From positions 1 to 34,731 of the forward strand of contig JBBRTJ010000027.1 of assembly GCA_038244535.1 (NCBI GenBank): DNA of 34,731 nt, read 5' to 3'. A program made the translations under genes and the position numbers. The number at the start of each line of letters is the position of its first letter. Positions within the stretch are counted from its first letter, which is position 1. Positions 1-8,778 of this stretch are shown piece after piece. This stretch comes from JBBRTJ01 sp038244535 (GTDB lineage: Bacteria > Actinomycetota > Acidimicrobiia > Acidimicrobiales > Ilumatobacteraceae). The notes under the pieces are model-generated. The model had not been told where the DNA came from. It saw only the letters and a program-made list of their open reading frames with translations, and made no database searches.

Positions 1-396
1 CGCTGCGGTGGTGGCGGGAGCGGGAGCGGTCGTCGCCGGCGGTGAGACCGTGGTGCCCGGCGCTGCGGTGGTGGCGGGCGCTGCGGTGGTGGCGGGCGCT
101 GCGGTGGTGGCGGGAGCTGCGGTGGTGGCGGGCGCTGCGGTGGTGGCGGGCGCTGCGGTGGTGGCGGGCGCTGCGGTGGTCGCGGGCCCCGCAGTGGTCA
201 CCGGAGCGGCGGTGGTGACCGGAGCGGCGGTGGTCACGGGTGGGACGGTGATCCCCCCCGGGAGGGTGATCCCTGGCGACAACGTGGGCAGTGACGGACG
301 GGCACCGCTGCCACAGGCGGCCAGGGCGACCCCGATCGACAGCGCGAGGGCAGCGGTGCTGACTCGCCGGGTCACTGGATGGATCACGGCGGTCAC
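1..396 (-). CDS. Secreted lipoprotein with Thr/Ala/Pro repeat linker (3' part outside window)
   Basis: The frame is open from a GTG at 396 to the window edge (132 codons). The N-terminus has Arg residues, a hydrophobic stretch and a lipobox ending in LAAC, with Cys at residue 28, so lipidation and export are expected. After a short spacer comes a low-complexity linker of about ten PATTAA-like hexapeptides, which probably holds a downstream domain away from the membrane. GTG 396 was chosen because it puts the signal peptide right at the N-terminus and has GGTAGG just upstream; an in-frame GTG at 447 would add 17 residues. It lies 54 bp downstream of the cyclase gene on the same strand and may be co-transcribed. 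The functional domain is outside the window, so its role is unknown. Confidence 0.72.
   Translation of the reverse strand, partial: MTAVIHPVTRRVSTAALALSIGVALAACGSGARPSLPTLSPGITLPGGITVPPVTTAAPVTTAAPVTTAGPATTAAPATTAAPATTAAPATTAAPATTAAPATTAAPATTAAPGTTVSPPATTAPAPATTAA
62..241. repeat. 18-bp tandem repeat, about 10 units
   Basis: Units of 18 bp on the pattern GCTGCGGTGGTGGCGGGC run head to tail. The first seven are nearly identical and the last three are diverged. A related single unit sits at 2-19. The period is a multiple of three, so the lipoprotein frame on the minus strand is kept, each unit coding for one Pro-Ala-Thr-Thr-Ala-Ala. Near-identity of neighbouring units suggests recent slippage and possible length variation between strains. 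Confidence 0.9.
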
Positions 397-450
397 CGTA
401 CCTACCGGCCGTCGGCGGCAGGGATCATCACTGGAGCGGCGTGTCACCGC

Positions 451-3400
451 TCAGGCGGCCGTGACCGGCAGCAGCGGGGGGTGCTTCACCCCGAGTCGCT
501 CGAACTGCTGCTCGGCCTCACGGTGCAGGGCCACGGCGTCAGGCCGGCGCCCGGAGGCCGCCAGCACGTCCGCGAGCGCGGCGGCCGTGAGGGCCACCTC
601 GTAGGGCGCATCGACCAAACGGCCATCGTCGAGGCTCGCTTGCAGCGCGGCGACGGCCCCCTCGACGTCGCCCAGCTGGGCGCGGGCGCAGCCGACGACC
701 CGGCCGATGAAGGCGCGCACCACCGGGATCTTCTCTCGCCGCAGCGCCGCCTCGACGGGCGCTGCGGCGGCCAGTGCTGCCTCGGGATCGTGGGCGAGCA
801 CGTGACGCTCGGCGAGACGGGCATCGGTCTCGATGACGAAGTTCTCGGCTCCGATCGCTGCGAACCCAGCGCGAGCGGTGGTGTAGCGCTGCACGGCTTC
901 GTCGAGCCGGCCGCTGCGGGCCGCCACTCGGCCGAGGTTGCTCTCGGCGAGGGCGATGCCGACCGCGTAGTGGTACGAGCGCCACAGTGCGCGCGCCGAC
1001 CGCAGGAGCTGCTCGGCATCGGCGGTGAACCCCTGATCGCTCAGGATCTCGGCGATGTTGTTGGCGGCGGTGGCCTGTTGCACCATGTCGCCTGCACGCT
1101 CGCAGGCGCTGCGGAAGCGGGCGTAGTAGTCGAGGGCCTGCTCCCACTCGCCGGCGTAGTACGCGGCCACCCCGAGGTTGTTGAGCGAGTTCGCCTGGCC
1201 CAGCTCGTCACCCATCATCTGGTACATGGGCAGGGCCAGCGTGCGGTAGCGAGCGCAGTCGGGGTCTCCGAGATCGGTGAGCGCCCAGTCGAGGAAGGAG
1301 AAGCTCCGGGCCAGGACGGTCACCTCCCCCATGCGAGCCGCCAGTGCGGCGGCGTCCTGGAGCGGCGCCACCGCGGCTCGCAGGCGGCCCTGGCGGAGAC
1401 GGGCGACGCCGATCTGGTTGAGGAGCTCGGCCCGCAGCACCTCCCGGTCCCGAGGGTGGTCGATGGCGTCGAGCTGCGAGAAGCCCTTGGCGTACCAGCG
1501 CAGGGCGCTGGTGTAGCGGCCTTGGCGCTCACGCAGCTGCCCCTCTTTGCGGGACAGCCGGGCCAGTGCCAGCGGCTCATCGCGGTGGTGCTGGCGGGCC
1601 TCTTGGTAGGCCGCGGTGGCTCGCCCGTAGCGGCCTCCGAGCTCGGCGACGTCGCCGAGCTGCTCGGCCACCTCGGCGAGCTCAGCCGTGCTGGCTCCGA
1701 TGGCCCGGCCGGCGACGAGCGCGTTGTCGAGGAAGCCGATGGCCTCGTTGGTGGCGGCGGCGCGCCGCGCCCTGCCGGCCGCGATGCGCGACCAGGACCA
1801 TGACTCGGGCCACCGCTGCGCGGTGGCGTAGTGGGACGCCAAGGTCTCGGCCCGCTCGAGGGGATCGGCCAGCGACGCCGCGATGAGGTCGGCGGCGCGA
1901 CCGTGCAGCGCGCGCCGGCGCCGGTATGGCAGGCCCTCGTAGGCCACCTCGCGCACGAGGTCGAGGTGGAAGCGAACGGTGTCCTGCTCGACCCCGAGGA
2001 AGTCGGACAGCTCCTGCACCGAGCCGGAGAGGCCAGGCCCGAGGTCGGCTACCCGCCCGAGGAGAGACGCCGGGAACCGAGGGCCGAGCACCGACGCGAT
2101 GCGCAGGAGGTCACGGGCGATGGGATCGAGGATGTCGATGCGGGCCGCGATGGTGGCTTCGACGGTGGCGGGCAGGTCGTCGACGGACCGACCGGCCAGC
2201 GCGGCGTCGACCAACTCTCGGAGGAACAACGGGTTGCCGGCGCTGCGGCGAACTACCTCGCGGACGACGTCGGGTCCGAGGGCCTCGTCGGTGTCGAGGG
2301 CTTCGACCAGCTCGACGGCCTCAGCTTGTTCGAGTGGGCCGAGCTCGAGCTGCGTCGACCCCGCAGGGAGCTGGACCGGCGTGCCCTGGGGCCGGCGGGT
2401 CAGCACCGTCGACCACCCGATGTGGCGGAGCTCGTCGAGGGCGAACGCGAGCAGCTCGGCGCTGGCATCGTCGAGCCAGTGGGCGTCCTCGACCAACAGC
2501 AAGGCGGGTGCGGGCGTCGATCGCTGGAGGAGCTGGGTGAGCACCGCCGCCGTGCGGGAGCGTCGGAACGCGGGATCCAGGCGACCGGTCACGTCGGTGT
2601 CGGGGAGGTCGAGACCGACCACGAGGCCGACGAGTGGCGCGTACGGCACCAGTTCCTCGTCGATGCCGGCCAACGCCTGGGCGAGCGCGGTGCCGTTGAC
2701 CTCGCCGACGTCGCCCAGGCCGAGGAGCCGCCGGATCGGAGGCACGAGGGCGCCATAGGGGATCGCAGTGGCGAACGCACTGGCTTCGACGCGCAGGATC
2801 CGGGCGCCCTCGCCGGCGTGCTCGAGGAGGTCGAGGACCAGGCGGCTCTTGCCGAGGCCGACGTCCCCCGTGAGCGAGACGACCGGCGCCGGCGTGGTGG
2901 TGGGGGCCAAGGTGCCGGCGAGCACGGCGCGCTCGGTGACGCGACCGACCAGCGCGCTGGCATGCGCACCCTGCTGACGGCGCCGTCCCGTGCCCATCGG
3001 CCCGACGATCGACGCCTGGATGGGCTGTGACTTGCCCTTCACCATGAACGGCTCGAGGCGCTCGAGCTGCACCTCGCGCTGGGTTCGCGCCACCACGGCC
3101 TCGGTGGCCACCACGGTGCCCAGCAGGGCCTTGCCCATCACCCGGGCGGCCAGGTTGGTGGCGTCGCCCATCACCGCATACGTGCGCCGGTGCCGGCCAC
3201 CGACGTCGACCGCAAACGAGCGGCCGCGGTGCACGCCGATCTGGAGCGTGAGGGGCTGGTCGGCCTCGAGGAGGGACCGCATCGCCGAGAGCATCCGGTC
3301 CTCGTCGTCGTCGGCGGCGCGGGGTACCCCGGCCACGAACAGCAGCTTGCCGGCGTCCTTGTCGACGTCGGCGGCCAGGAAGGTCACGTCGTTGGCTTCG

Positions 3401-4386
3401 CACGCGGCCTGGGCCGCAGTCACGAGCGCATCGAGCCCGGCCACTGCTGCGGCCGTCTCGGTGGGGTCGGGGCTCGAGAGCCGCTCGTCGAGGCGCCCAC
3501 CGAAGCGCAGGAACGTGAGCACTGCCTGACGGTGCTCACCGCCGCCGAGCCGGGCCGCCAGCAGCGTGCGCAGGGCGATCGGGACAGCGAGCTCGGGGTG
3601 GCCGATGGGACCGTCACGGAGGTCCGGCACGTCACTGACTGACAGCGGCCCCCCGGGGCGCAGCAGCGTGCCGCCGTCGCGGCTCGCACCGAGCAGGCGG
3701 GCGGGGAGGGCGGCGGCGAGGGCGTCGTCGATGAGGACCTCGCCCGCGTCAGCCGCGGTCTCGAGGCGCAGCGTCCGGGTGACGGTCGGACCGAGCACCA
3801 GGAGCTGGCGATGGGAGCGCCCGACCATGACCAGGTGGACCGGCCCTGAGGCGGCGCCCATCGACATGCCGAGCGAGATGAGGCCGGCCTCGTGGCGCAT
3901 CCGGTGGTACGGGCGCAGGGCCTCGCGCAGCGCCCGGGCCGCGGCTGCGGCGCGGAGCTGGTGCCCGGGGCCGTCGAACAGCAGCAGCAGGGCATCGCCA
4001 CCGAAGCTGAGGAGGTCGCCGCCGAGGCTGTTGGCAGCACCGAGCAGGCGGTCGAAGACCTCGTTCAGGATGTCGGTGAGCTGCTCGGCGCCCACCTTGC
4101 CCTGGCGGGCGAGGCGCTCGGACAGCGGTGTGAAGCCGGAGATGTCCGAAAAGACAAGGGTGCCGTCGACGACGCGGTGGGTCGTGTCTGGCTCGGTGGC
4201 CAACCACCGAGACTGCAACGCGCTGACGTAGGGGACCAGGTCGTCCGGACGGATCTCGATGAGCGCGTGGCCCGACGCGTCGCCCTCAAGCCCGATCAGT
4301 GGAGTGGCCGCCATCGCGTGCCCGAGCACGTCGTTGTTGTCGTCGGAGACCATCGCCGCAGAGTCTTGCGGGTCTGAGGTCCTCAT
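451..4386 (-). CDS. Tandem class III nucleotide cyclase / AAA ATPase / TPR regulatory protein
   Basis: A cytoplasmic 1311-residue signalling protein. The first cyclase homology domain (about 75-225) has the metal-binding motif FSDISGFT with D81 and a second Asp, D131, in GGDALLLLF. The second (about 285-455) has GDATNLAAR with N411 and R415. An AAA/NB-ARC-like ATPase follows, with Walker A GDVGLGKS near 507-514 and a Walker B LLLVEDAHWLDD in the 630-650 region. The C-terminal 400 or so residues are helical repeats of TPR type, including NSLNNLGVAAYYAGEW. This layout is typical of actinobacterial cyclase/ATPase regulators. The ATG at 4386 has GAGGGG just upstream. The two cyclase domains carry complementary parts of one active site (see findings). 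Substrate and ligand are unknown; some relatives are non-catalytic sensors. Confidence 0.88.
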   Translation of the reverse strand: MRTSDPQDSAAMVSDDNNDVLGHAMAATPLIGLEGDASGHALIEIRPDDLVPYVSALQSRWLATEPDTTHRVVDGTLVFSDISGFTPLSERLARQGKVGAEQLTDILNEVFDRLLGAANSLGGDLLSFGGDALLLLFDGPGHQLRAAAAARALREALRPYHRMRHEAGLISLGMSMGAASGPVHLVMVGRSHRQLLVLGPTVTRTLRLETAADAGEVLIDDALAAALPARLLGASRDGGTLLRPGGPLSVSDVPDLRDGPIGHPELAVPIALRTLLAARLGGGEHRQAVLTFLRFGGRLDERLSSPDPTETAAAVAGLDALVTAAQAACEANDVTFLAADVDKDAGKLLFVAGVPRAADDDEDRMLSAMRSLLEADQPLTLQIGVHRGRSFAVDVGGRHRRTYAVMGDATNLAARVMGKALLGTVVATEAVVARTQREVQLERLEPFMVKGKSQPIQASIVGPMGTGRRRQQGAHASALVGRVTERAVLAGTLAPTTTPAPVVSLTGDVGLGKSRLVLDLLEHAGEGARILRVEASAFATAIPYGALVPPIRRLLGLGDVGEVNGTALAQALAGIDEELVPYAPLVGLVVGLDLPDTDVTGRLDPAFRRSRTAAVLTQLLQRSTPAPALLLVEDAHWLDDASAELLAFALDELRHIGWSTVLTRRPQGTPVQLPAGSTQLELGPLEQAEAVELVEALDTDEALGPDVVREVVRRSAGNPLFLRELVDAALAGRSVDDLPATVEATIAARIDILDPIARDLLRIASVLGPRFPASLLGRVADLGPGLSGSVQELSDFLGVEQDTVRFHLDLVREVAYEGLPYRRRRALHGRAADLIAASLADPLERAETLASHYATAQRWPESWSWSRIAAGRARRAAATNEAIGFLDNALVAGRAIGASTAELAEVAEQLGDVAELGGRYGRATAAYQEARQHHRDEPLALARLSRKEGQLRERQGRYTSALRWYAKGFSQLDAIDHPRDREVLRAELLNQIGVARLRQGRLRAAVAPLQDAAALAARMGEVTVLARSFSFLDWALTDLGDPDCARYRTLALPMYQMMGDELGQANSLNNLGVAAYYAGEWEQALDYYARFRSACERAGDMVQQATAANNIAEILSDQGFTADAEQLLRSARALWRSYHYAVGIALAESNLGRVAARSGRLDEAVQRYTTARAGFAAIGAENFVIETDARLAERHVLAHDPEAALAAAAPVEAALRREKIPVVRAFIGRVVGCARAQLGDVEGAVAALQASLDDGRLVDAPYEVALTAAALADVLAASGRRPDAVALHREAEQQFERLGVKHPPLLPVTAA

Positions 4387-4626
4387 GGCCCCTCGGTTCG
4401 CCTCGTCTCACCGCTCCGAGCTCCGGCGGGCCCGGTCCGCCTGGCGTTCGGTCCTCGGTGCGCTGAGACGCCGCGTTGCTACTGTGCGCACCGGGAATGG
4501 GCGAAGGGGGCAGCGCGGCTGTGAGATCCGGGCCGGGCATCGGGCGCACTCGGTGGTTTGGGCTCGCGTGCCACGATTCGGGCGCCGTTTCGTCATTCCC
4601 GGAAGCCGTGTGCGTCTGGAGCATTG
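4387..4626. other. Divergent intergenic region between cyclase and NRPS-like genes
   Basis: This 240-bp gap must hold the promoters for both flanking genes. A TANNNT-type -10 candidate for the plus strand is TACTGT at 4480-4485, but no matching -35 is evident and the implied leader would be about 135 nt. GGAG at 4618-4621 is the ribosome binding site for the NRPS-like gene. No strong inverted repeat or small gene was seen. Confidence 0.4.
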
Positions 4627-7392
4627 ATGCTGAACGAACGATCTGACGTGGTGTGGCCCGAGCCAGCGTGGAACGACACGGCCATGGCCTACCCCGACGG
4701 CGTGCTGCCGACGCTCATCAGCGCCGTCGCGGCCCGGGATCCCGAGCGTGTCGCCGTTCGCTACGGCGACCGTGCGCTCACCGCGGCTGAGCTCGAGATC
4801 GCGTCCAACCGCCTCGCCCACCACCTCGTGCATCTCGGCGTGGGTCCAGACGTGCTCGTGGCCGTCTGCCTCGATCGGAGCGAGCGGCTGCTGGTGACGC
4901 TCCTGGCGGTGCTGAAGGCAGGCGGGGCGTACGTCCCGCTCGACCCGACCTACCCCGCCGAGCGCATCGCACTGGTGCTGGAGGACGCAGCACCGGCGGT
5001 GCTCGTGACTGAGTCGCTCGTGGCCGGGGGGCTCCCCCCGTTCAGTGGACCGATCGTCATCATCGATCGCGACAACGCGGCCGTGGCGGCTCAGCCGGCC
5101 ACCGCCCCGGCGATCGCCACCACCGCTGAGCACCTCGCCTACGTGATCTTCACCAGCGGCTCGACGGGGCGCCCGAAGGGCGTGCAGATCTCGCATCGCG
5201 CGCTGGTCAACTTCTTGGCGACCATGGCCATCGAGCCTGGGTTCGCGCCCGGTGAGGTGCTCGTGGCCGTCACCACGGTCTCGTTCGACATCGCCGGTCT
5301 CGAGCTGTACCTCCCGCTCGTGGTCGGCGGCACCGTGGTCATCGCCCCCCGAGCCACCACCACGGACCCAGCGGCTCTGGCCTCGTTGCTCGACACGAGC
5401 GGGGCCACCGTGTTGCAGGCCACCCCGGCGACGTGGCGCATGCTCGTCGACCACGGATGGGGTGGCCGCCCGGGCCTCCGGGCGTTCTGCGGGGGCGAGG
5501 CGCTGCCGCAGATGCTCGCCAAGGCGCTGATCGATCGCGTCGATGAGCTCTGGAACCTCTACGGGCCGACGGAGACCACGATCTGGTCGACGGTCAGCCG
5601 CATCGCCGACGCTGATGCCCCGCCGACCATCGGCCGGCCGATCGGCAACACCACCGTCTACATCACCGACGCCGAGCTGCGTCCCGTGCCCGTCGGCGAG
5701 GTCGGCGACCTCTACCTCGGTGGCCACGGCCTCGCCCGTGGGTACCACGGCCGGCCCGATCTCACGGCCGAGCGCTTCCTGCCGAGCCCGTTCCCCGACT
5801 CGCTCTCCGACCGGCTGTACGCAACCGGCGACGTGGCGCGCTTCCGTCCCGACGGCACCATCGACTACCTCGGGCGTTCGGACTTCCAGGTGAAGATCCG
5901 CGGCTTCCGGGTCGAGCTCGGCGAGGTCGAGGCTGCTCTCGAGCACCACCCCACGGTGGGGGCCGCCGTCGTCGTGGCCCGTGACGACGAGCTGGCCGGC
6001 GCCCACCTGGTCGGATACGTGGTCCCGAAGCCGGGGCAGCCGACCGACTCCGGCGAGCTGCGCCGTTACGTCCGCGACACCCTGCCCGCCTACATGGTGC
6101 CTTCGGTGGTCGTGCGCCTCGACTCGTTCCCGCTGACGCCGAACGGCAAGGTCGATCGCAAGGCGCTCCCCGAGCCGCCAGCAGTGCGCCCTGACATCGA
6201 GCACGAACGGGTGCTGCCCCGCACGGCGCTCGAAGACCAGCTCCGGGTGCTCTGGGAGGAGACGCTCGGCATCTCACCGATCGGGGTGACCGACGATGTC
6301 TTCGATCTCGGGGCAACGTCGATGGTGGTTGCTCGCCTCATCACCCGCGTCAGCGACGAGTTCGCCGCCGACCTGCCGCTCGCGCCGTTGTTCGAGGCCC
6401 CGACGATCGAGCAGCTCGCCGCCCTGATCGAGGCCGGCACCTCCGGTCGGCCCCGCTTCCAGTGCCTCGTGCCGATCCAGCCCAACGGTTCTCGCCCTCC
6501 GATCTTCTGCGTCCACGGCGGCACCGGCTCGATCCCGCACCTGAAGCCCCTGGCGCGCCGCCTCGCTCCGGCCGACCAGCCCTTCTACGGCATCCAAGCC
6601 AAGGGGCTGTACGGCGACGCCGGCCCTGACGGATCCGTCGAGGCGATGGCCACCTCGTACCTGATCGAGGTCCGCTCCGTGCAACCCCACGGCCCCTACC
6701 GGTTGGCCGGATACTGCTTCGGCGGGCTGGTCGCGTACGAGATGGCAGCCCAGCTGCTGGCCGCCGGCGAGCAGGTCGAGCTGCTCGCTGGGTTCAACGC
6801 AGTGAGCCCGTCGTACCTCGTCGAGCATGGCATGACGTGGTCTCGTCACTACGGCCAGAGCAATCCCAACCTTCCCGGCCTCGACGGGGTCGATGCCGGT
6901 GCCGTCCGCGGCCTCGATGAAGCCCCGGAGGACTGGTCCGACGACGCCCCCGATGAGGGTGAGCGCCCGGCCCGCCCCACCGTCGTCGGGTTCGTGACCC
7001 GCCCCGCGCGCCGAGCGCGCCGCATCTTGGGCATCCGCAAGCGGGCGTGGCAACGCGCTCACTGGATCGACTCGCGGGTGAAGGCCGGCCAGCCCGTCCC
7101 CGACAGCGAGCGGGAGCGGTTCTTCGTGGTGATGTGCAACGTGATCGAGCGGCGCTACCGGCCCGTGCCGCTGCCCGTGCCGATGCACGTCTACTGGGCC
7201 GAGGGTCTCTACGACGAGGCTTCCCTCGGCTGGTCCGGATTGGCGAGCAGCACGACGAGCGTCATGGTGCCCGGGTGGCACAAGACGCAGACCGACGCCG
7301 TGCTCGAGCCTGGCGTCGGCGTCATCGCCGACGACCTCATCCGTCTCGTCGATGACCTCGAACGCTCCCGGCTCCAAAGGAACCCTCTGTGA
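4627..7392 (+). CDS. NRPS-like synthetase, adenylation-thiolation-thioesterase (A-T-TE)
   Basis: A 921-residue single module without a condensation domain. The A domain (about 25-525) shows TSGSTGRPKG from residue 176, YGPTETT from 312, YATGDVARF, and PNGKVDRKAL near its end. The carrier domain has DLGATSM with S565 as the phosphopantetheine site. The thioesterase has the nucleophile elbow GYCFGG with C697 in place of the usual Ser, and a probable catalytic H885 in PGWHKTQ. Hand alignment to GrsA gives the ten-residue code DILQFGLIWK, one position from the glycine code as I remember it. Between the elbow and H885 is an unusually long, partly basic stretch. ATG 4627 was chosen for its GGAG five bases upstream; an in-frame ATG at 4558 lacks this. 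The product is unknown: glycine activation is inferred, and release or transfer by the Cys-type TE cannot be told apart. Confidence 0.9.
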   Translation: MLNERSDVVWPEPAWNDTAMAYPDGVLPTLISAVAARDPERVAVRYGDRALTAAELEIASNRLAHHLVHLGVGPDVLVAVCLDRSERLLVTLLAVLKAGGAYVPLDPTYPAERIALVLEDAAPAVLVTESLVAGGLPPFSGPIVIIDRDNAAVAAQPATAPAIATTAEHLAYVIFTSGSTGRPKGVQISHRALVNFLATMAIEPGFAPGEVLVAVTTVSFDIAGLELYLPLVVGGTVVIAPRATTTDPAALASLLDTSGATVLQATPATWRMLVDHGWGGRPGLRAFCGGEALPQMLAKALIDRVDELWNLYGPTETTIWSTVSRIADADAPPTIGRPIGNTTVYITDAELRPVPVGEVGDLYLGGHGLARGYHGRPDLTAERFLPSPFPDSLSDRLYATGDVARFRPDGTIDYLGRSDFQVKIRGFRVELGEVEAALEHHPTVGAAVVVARDDELAGAHLVGYVVPKPGQPTDSGELRRYVRDTLPAYMVPSVVVRLDSFPLTPNGKVDRKALPEPPAVRPDIEHERVLPRTALEDQLRVLWEETLGISPIGVTDDVFDLGATSMVVARLITRVSDEFAADLPLAPLFEAPTIEQLAALIEAGTSGRPRFQCLVPIQPNGSRPPIFCVHGGTGSIPHLKPLARRLAPADQPFYGIQAKGLYGDAGPDGSVEAMATSYLIEVRSVQPHGPYRLAGYCFGGLVAYEMAAQLLAAGEQVELLAGFNAVSPSYLVEHGMTWSRHYGQSNPNLPGLDGVDAGAVRGLDEAPEDWSDDAPDEGERPARPTVVGFVTRPARRARRILGIRKRAWQRAHWIDSRVKAGQPVPDSERERFFVVMCNVIERRYRPVPLPVPMHVYWAEGLYDEASLGWSGLASSTTSVMVPGWHKTQTDAVLEPGVGVIADDLIRLVDDLERSRLQRNPL

Positions 7393-8765
7393 AGCTCCGC
7401 ATCGTTGCCCCCCTTGCCGCGCTGGCCGTGCTGGGCACCTCGTTCGCCGTCGGCGGCGGTGTGGCCGGGGCGTCGTTCACCTTCATCCAGGTGAGCACGG
7501 ACACGCTGACCAACACCGATGCACAGCACCAGACCCAGGTCGACCAGGACACCTTCGCATGGGGCTCGACGATCGTCTCGTCGTTCCAGGTCGGGCGGTT
7601 CGCCACCAAGGGGAGCGGCTCGTCGGTGATCGGGTTCTCGACGTCGACCGACGAGGGAGCGTCCTGGACCAGCGGCACCTTGCCAGGCGTGACCGTCTAC
7701 GCGACCCCGCCGGGCACCCACGCGAGGGCCGTCGACCAGAGCGTCGCCTACGACTCCGTCCACGGCCAGTGGCTCATAGCGTCCCTTGGCATGGATCTCG
7801 TCGGTTCGAGCTACCAGGAGAAGGAGCTGGTCGTGCACCGCTCAGGCGATGGCCTGACGTGGAACGCACCCGTCTCGGTGATCTCGACGTACGTCCCGAA
7901 CAAGAGCTGGGTCGTCTGTGACAACCAGCCGTCGAGCCCCTACCTCGGGCGCTGCTACATCGCTTTCACTCGCACCAACGACAACTCGGCGCTCGCTGTC
8001 GTCCACAGTGATGACGGCGGTCTCACGTGGTCACCCCTCGTCAAGACCCCGACGTCGGCCATGGGAGCCAACGCTCAGCCGATCGTCCAACCCGACGGCA
8101 CGCTCGTGATCGTGGCCACCCTCAGCAACGAGACCCAAGTGCTGGCGTTCCGCTCGACCGACGGTGCATCGACGATCGCCGAGCCGGTCGTCGTCGCTTC
8201 GGTCACGGCGCACACGTTGGCCGGCGGGCTTCGGGGCAGGGACAAGCCGTCGGTCGACGTCGACGCGGCGGGGCGGGTCTACGCCGCCTGGCACGACTGC
8301 TCGGCTCGGATCGCCTGCTCGGCCAACGACCTGGTCTGGTCGTCGAGCCTCGACGGTCTCACCTGGACGGCCCCGGTCCGAGTGCCTCTCGACCTCACGA
8401 CGAGCGCCGTTGACCGCTTCACCGCCGGACTCGCGGTCGAGCCCGGGACCAGTGGCGCCACCGCCCACGTCGCGCTGGTCCACTACTACCTGGCCAACGC
8501 CAACTGCACCGCGACCACGTGCAAGCTCTACGCCGGGTTCACCGAGAGCCTGAACGGGGGGGCAACGTGGTCGGCGTCGGTGCGGCTCAACAGCACCGCC
8601 ATGAAGCCCACCTGGCTGCCCAAGACCAATCTCGGGCGGATGTTCACCGACTACAACTCCGTGTCGTTCTCGAACGGTCACGCCGTGGCCGTGATGGCGA
8701 TGGCGACCGCTCCGCCCGCTCCCGGCCAGTTCGCCCAATCCATGTGGGGTGCGGTCTTCTCGTGA
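7389..8765 (+). CDS. Secreted sialidase-type beta-propeller (BNR/Asp-box) protein
   Basis: Translation starts at GTG 7389, which overlaps the TGA of the NRPS-like gene (GTGA), with AAAGGA a few bases upstream; the two are probably translationally coupled. The 458-residue product has a signal peptide (MKLRIVAPLAALAVLG onward, probable cleavage after VAGA) and is otherwise a propeller. At least five Asp-box motifs of the form S-x-D-x-G-x-x-W are visible: STDEGASW, RSGDGLTW, HSDDGGLTW, SSLDGLTW and ESLNGGATW. These fold into six-bladed propellers in sialidases and many other secreted glycan-binding or hydrolytic proteins. I did not identify the Arg triad and Tyr/Glu pair that would make it a true sialidase, so enzymatic activity is open. 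Its operon partner hints at a role with the NRPS product or the cell surface. Confidence 0.82.
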   Translation: MKLRIVAPLAALAVLGTSFAVGGGVAGASFTFIQVSTDTLTNTDAQHQTQVDQDTFAWGSTIVSSFQVGRFATKGSGSSVIGFSTSTDEGASWTSGTLPGVTVYATPPGTHARAVDQSVAYDSVHGQWLIASLGMDLVGSSYQEKELVVHRSGDGLTWNAPVSVISTYVPNKSWVVCDNQPSSPYLGRCYIAFTRTNDNSALAVVHSDDGGLTWSPLVKTPTSAMGANAQPIVQPDGTLVIVATLSNETQVLAFRSTDGASTIAEPVVVASVTAHTLAGGLRGRDKPSVDVDAAGRVYAAWHDCSARIACSANDLVWSSSLDGLTWTAPVRVPLDLTTSAVDRFTAGLAVEPGTSGATAHVALVHYYLANANCTATTCKLYAGFTESLNGGATWSASVRLNSTAMKPTWLPKTNLGRMFTDYNSVSFSNGHAVAVMAMATAPPAPGQFAQSMWGAVFS

Positions 8766-8778
8766 GCACTCGGGGCTG

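Noticed and set aside
8..604. Plus-strand ORF of Ala-Val-Val-Ala-Gly repeats
   Set aside because: It is the antisense reading of the 18-bp repeats. The minus strand gives a proper lipoprotein signal and a Pro/Thr/Ala linker, and the ORF runs into the cyclase gene in the wrong sense.
1831..3030. 399-codon plus-strand ORF inside the cyclase/ATPase gene
   Set aside because: Antisense shadow; the minus strand holds the Walker motifs and continuous coding.
4408..6204. 598-codon minus-strand ORF opposite the NRPS-like gene
   Set aside because: No motifs and antisense-type composition; the plus strand carries all A-domain core motifs across the same bases.
7389..8765. Calling the propeller a true sialidase (NanH type)
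   Set aside because: Asp boxes alone do not show catalysis; I could not place the Arg triad, the Tyr/Glu pair or an FRIP motif with confidence.
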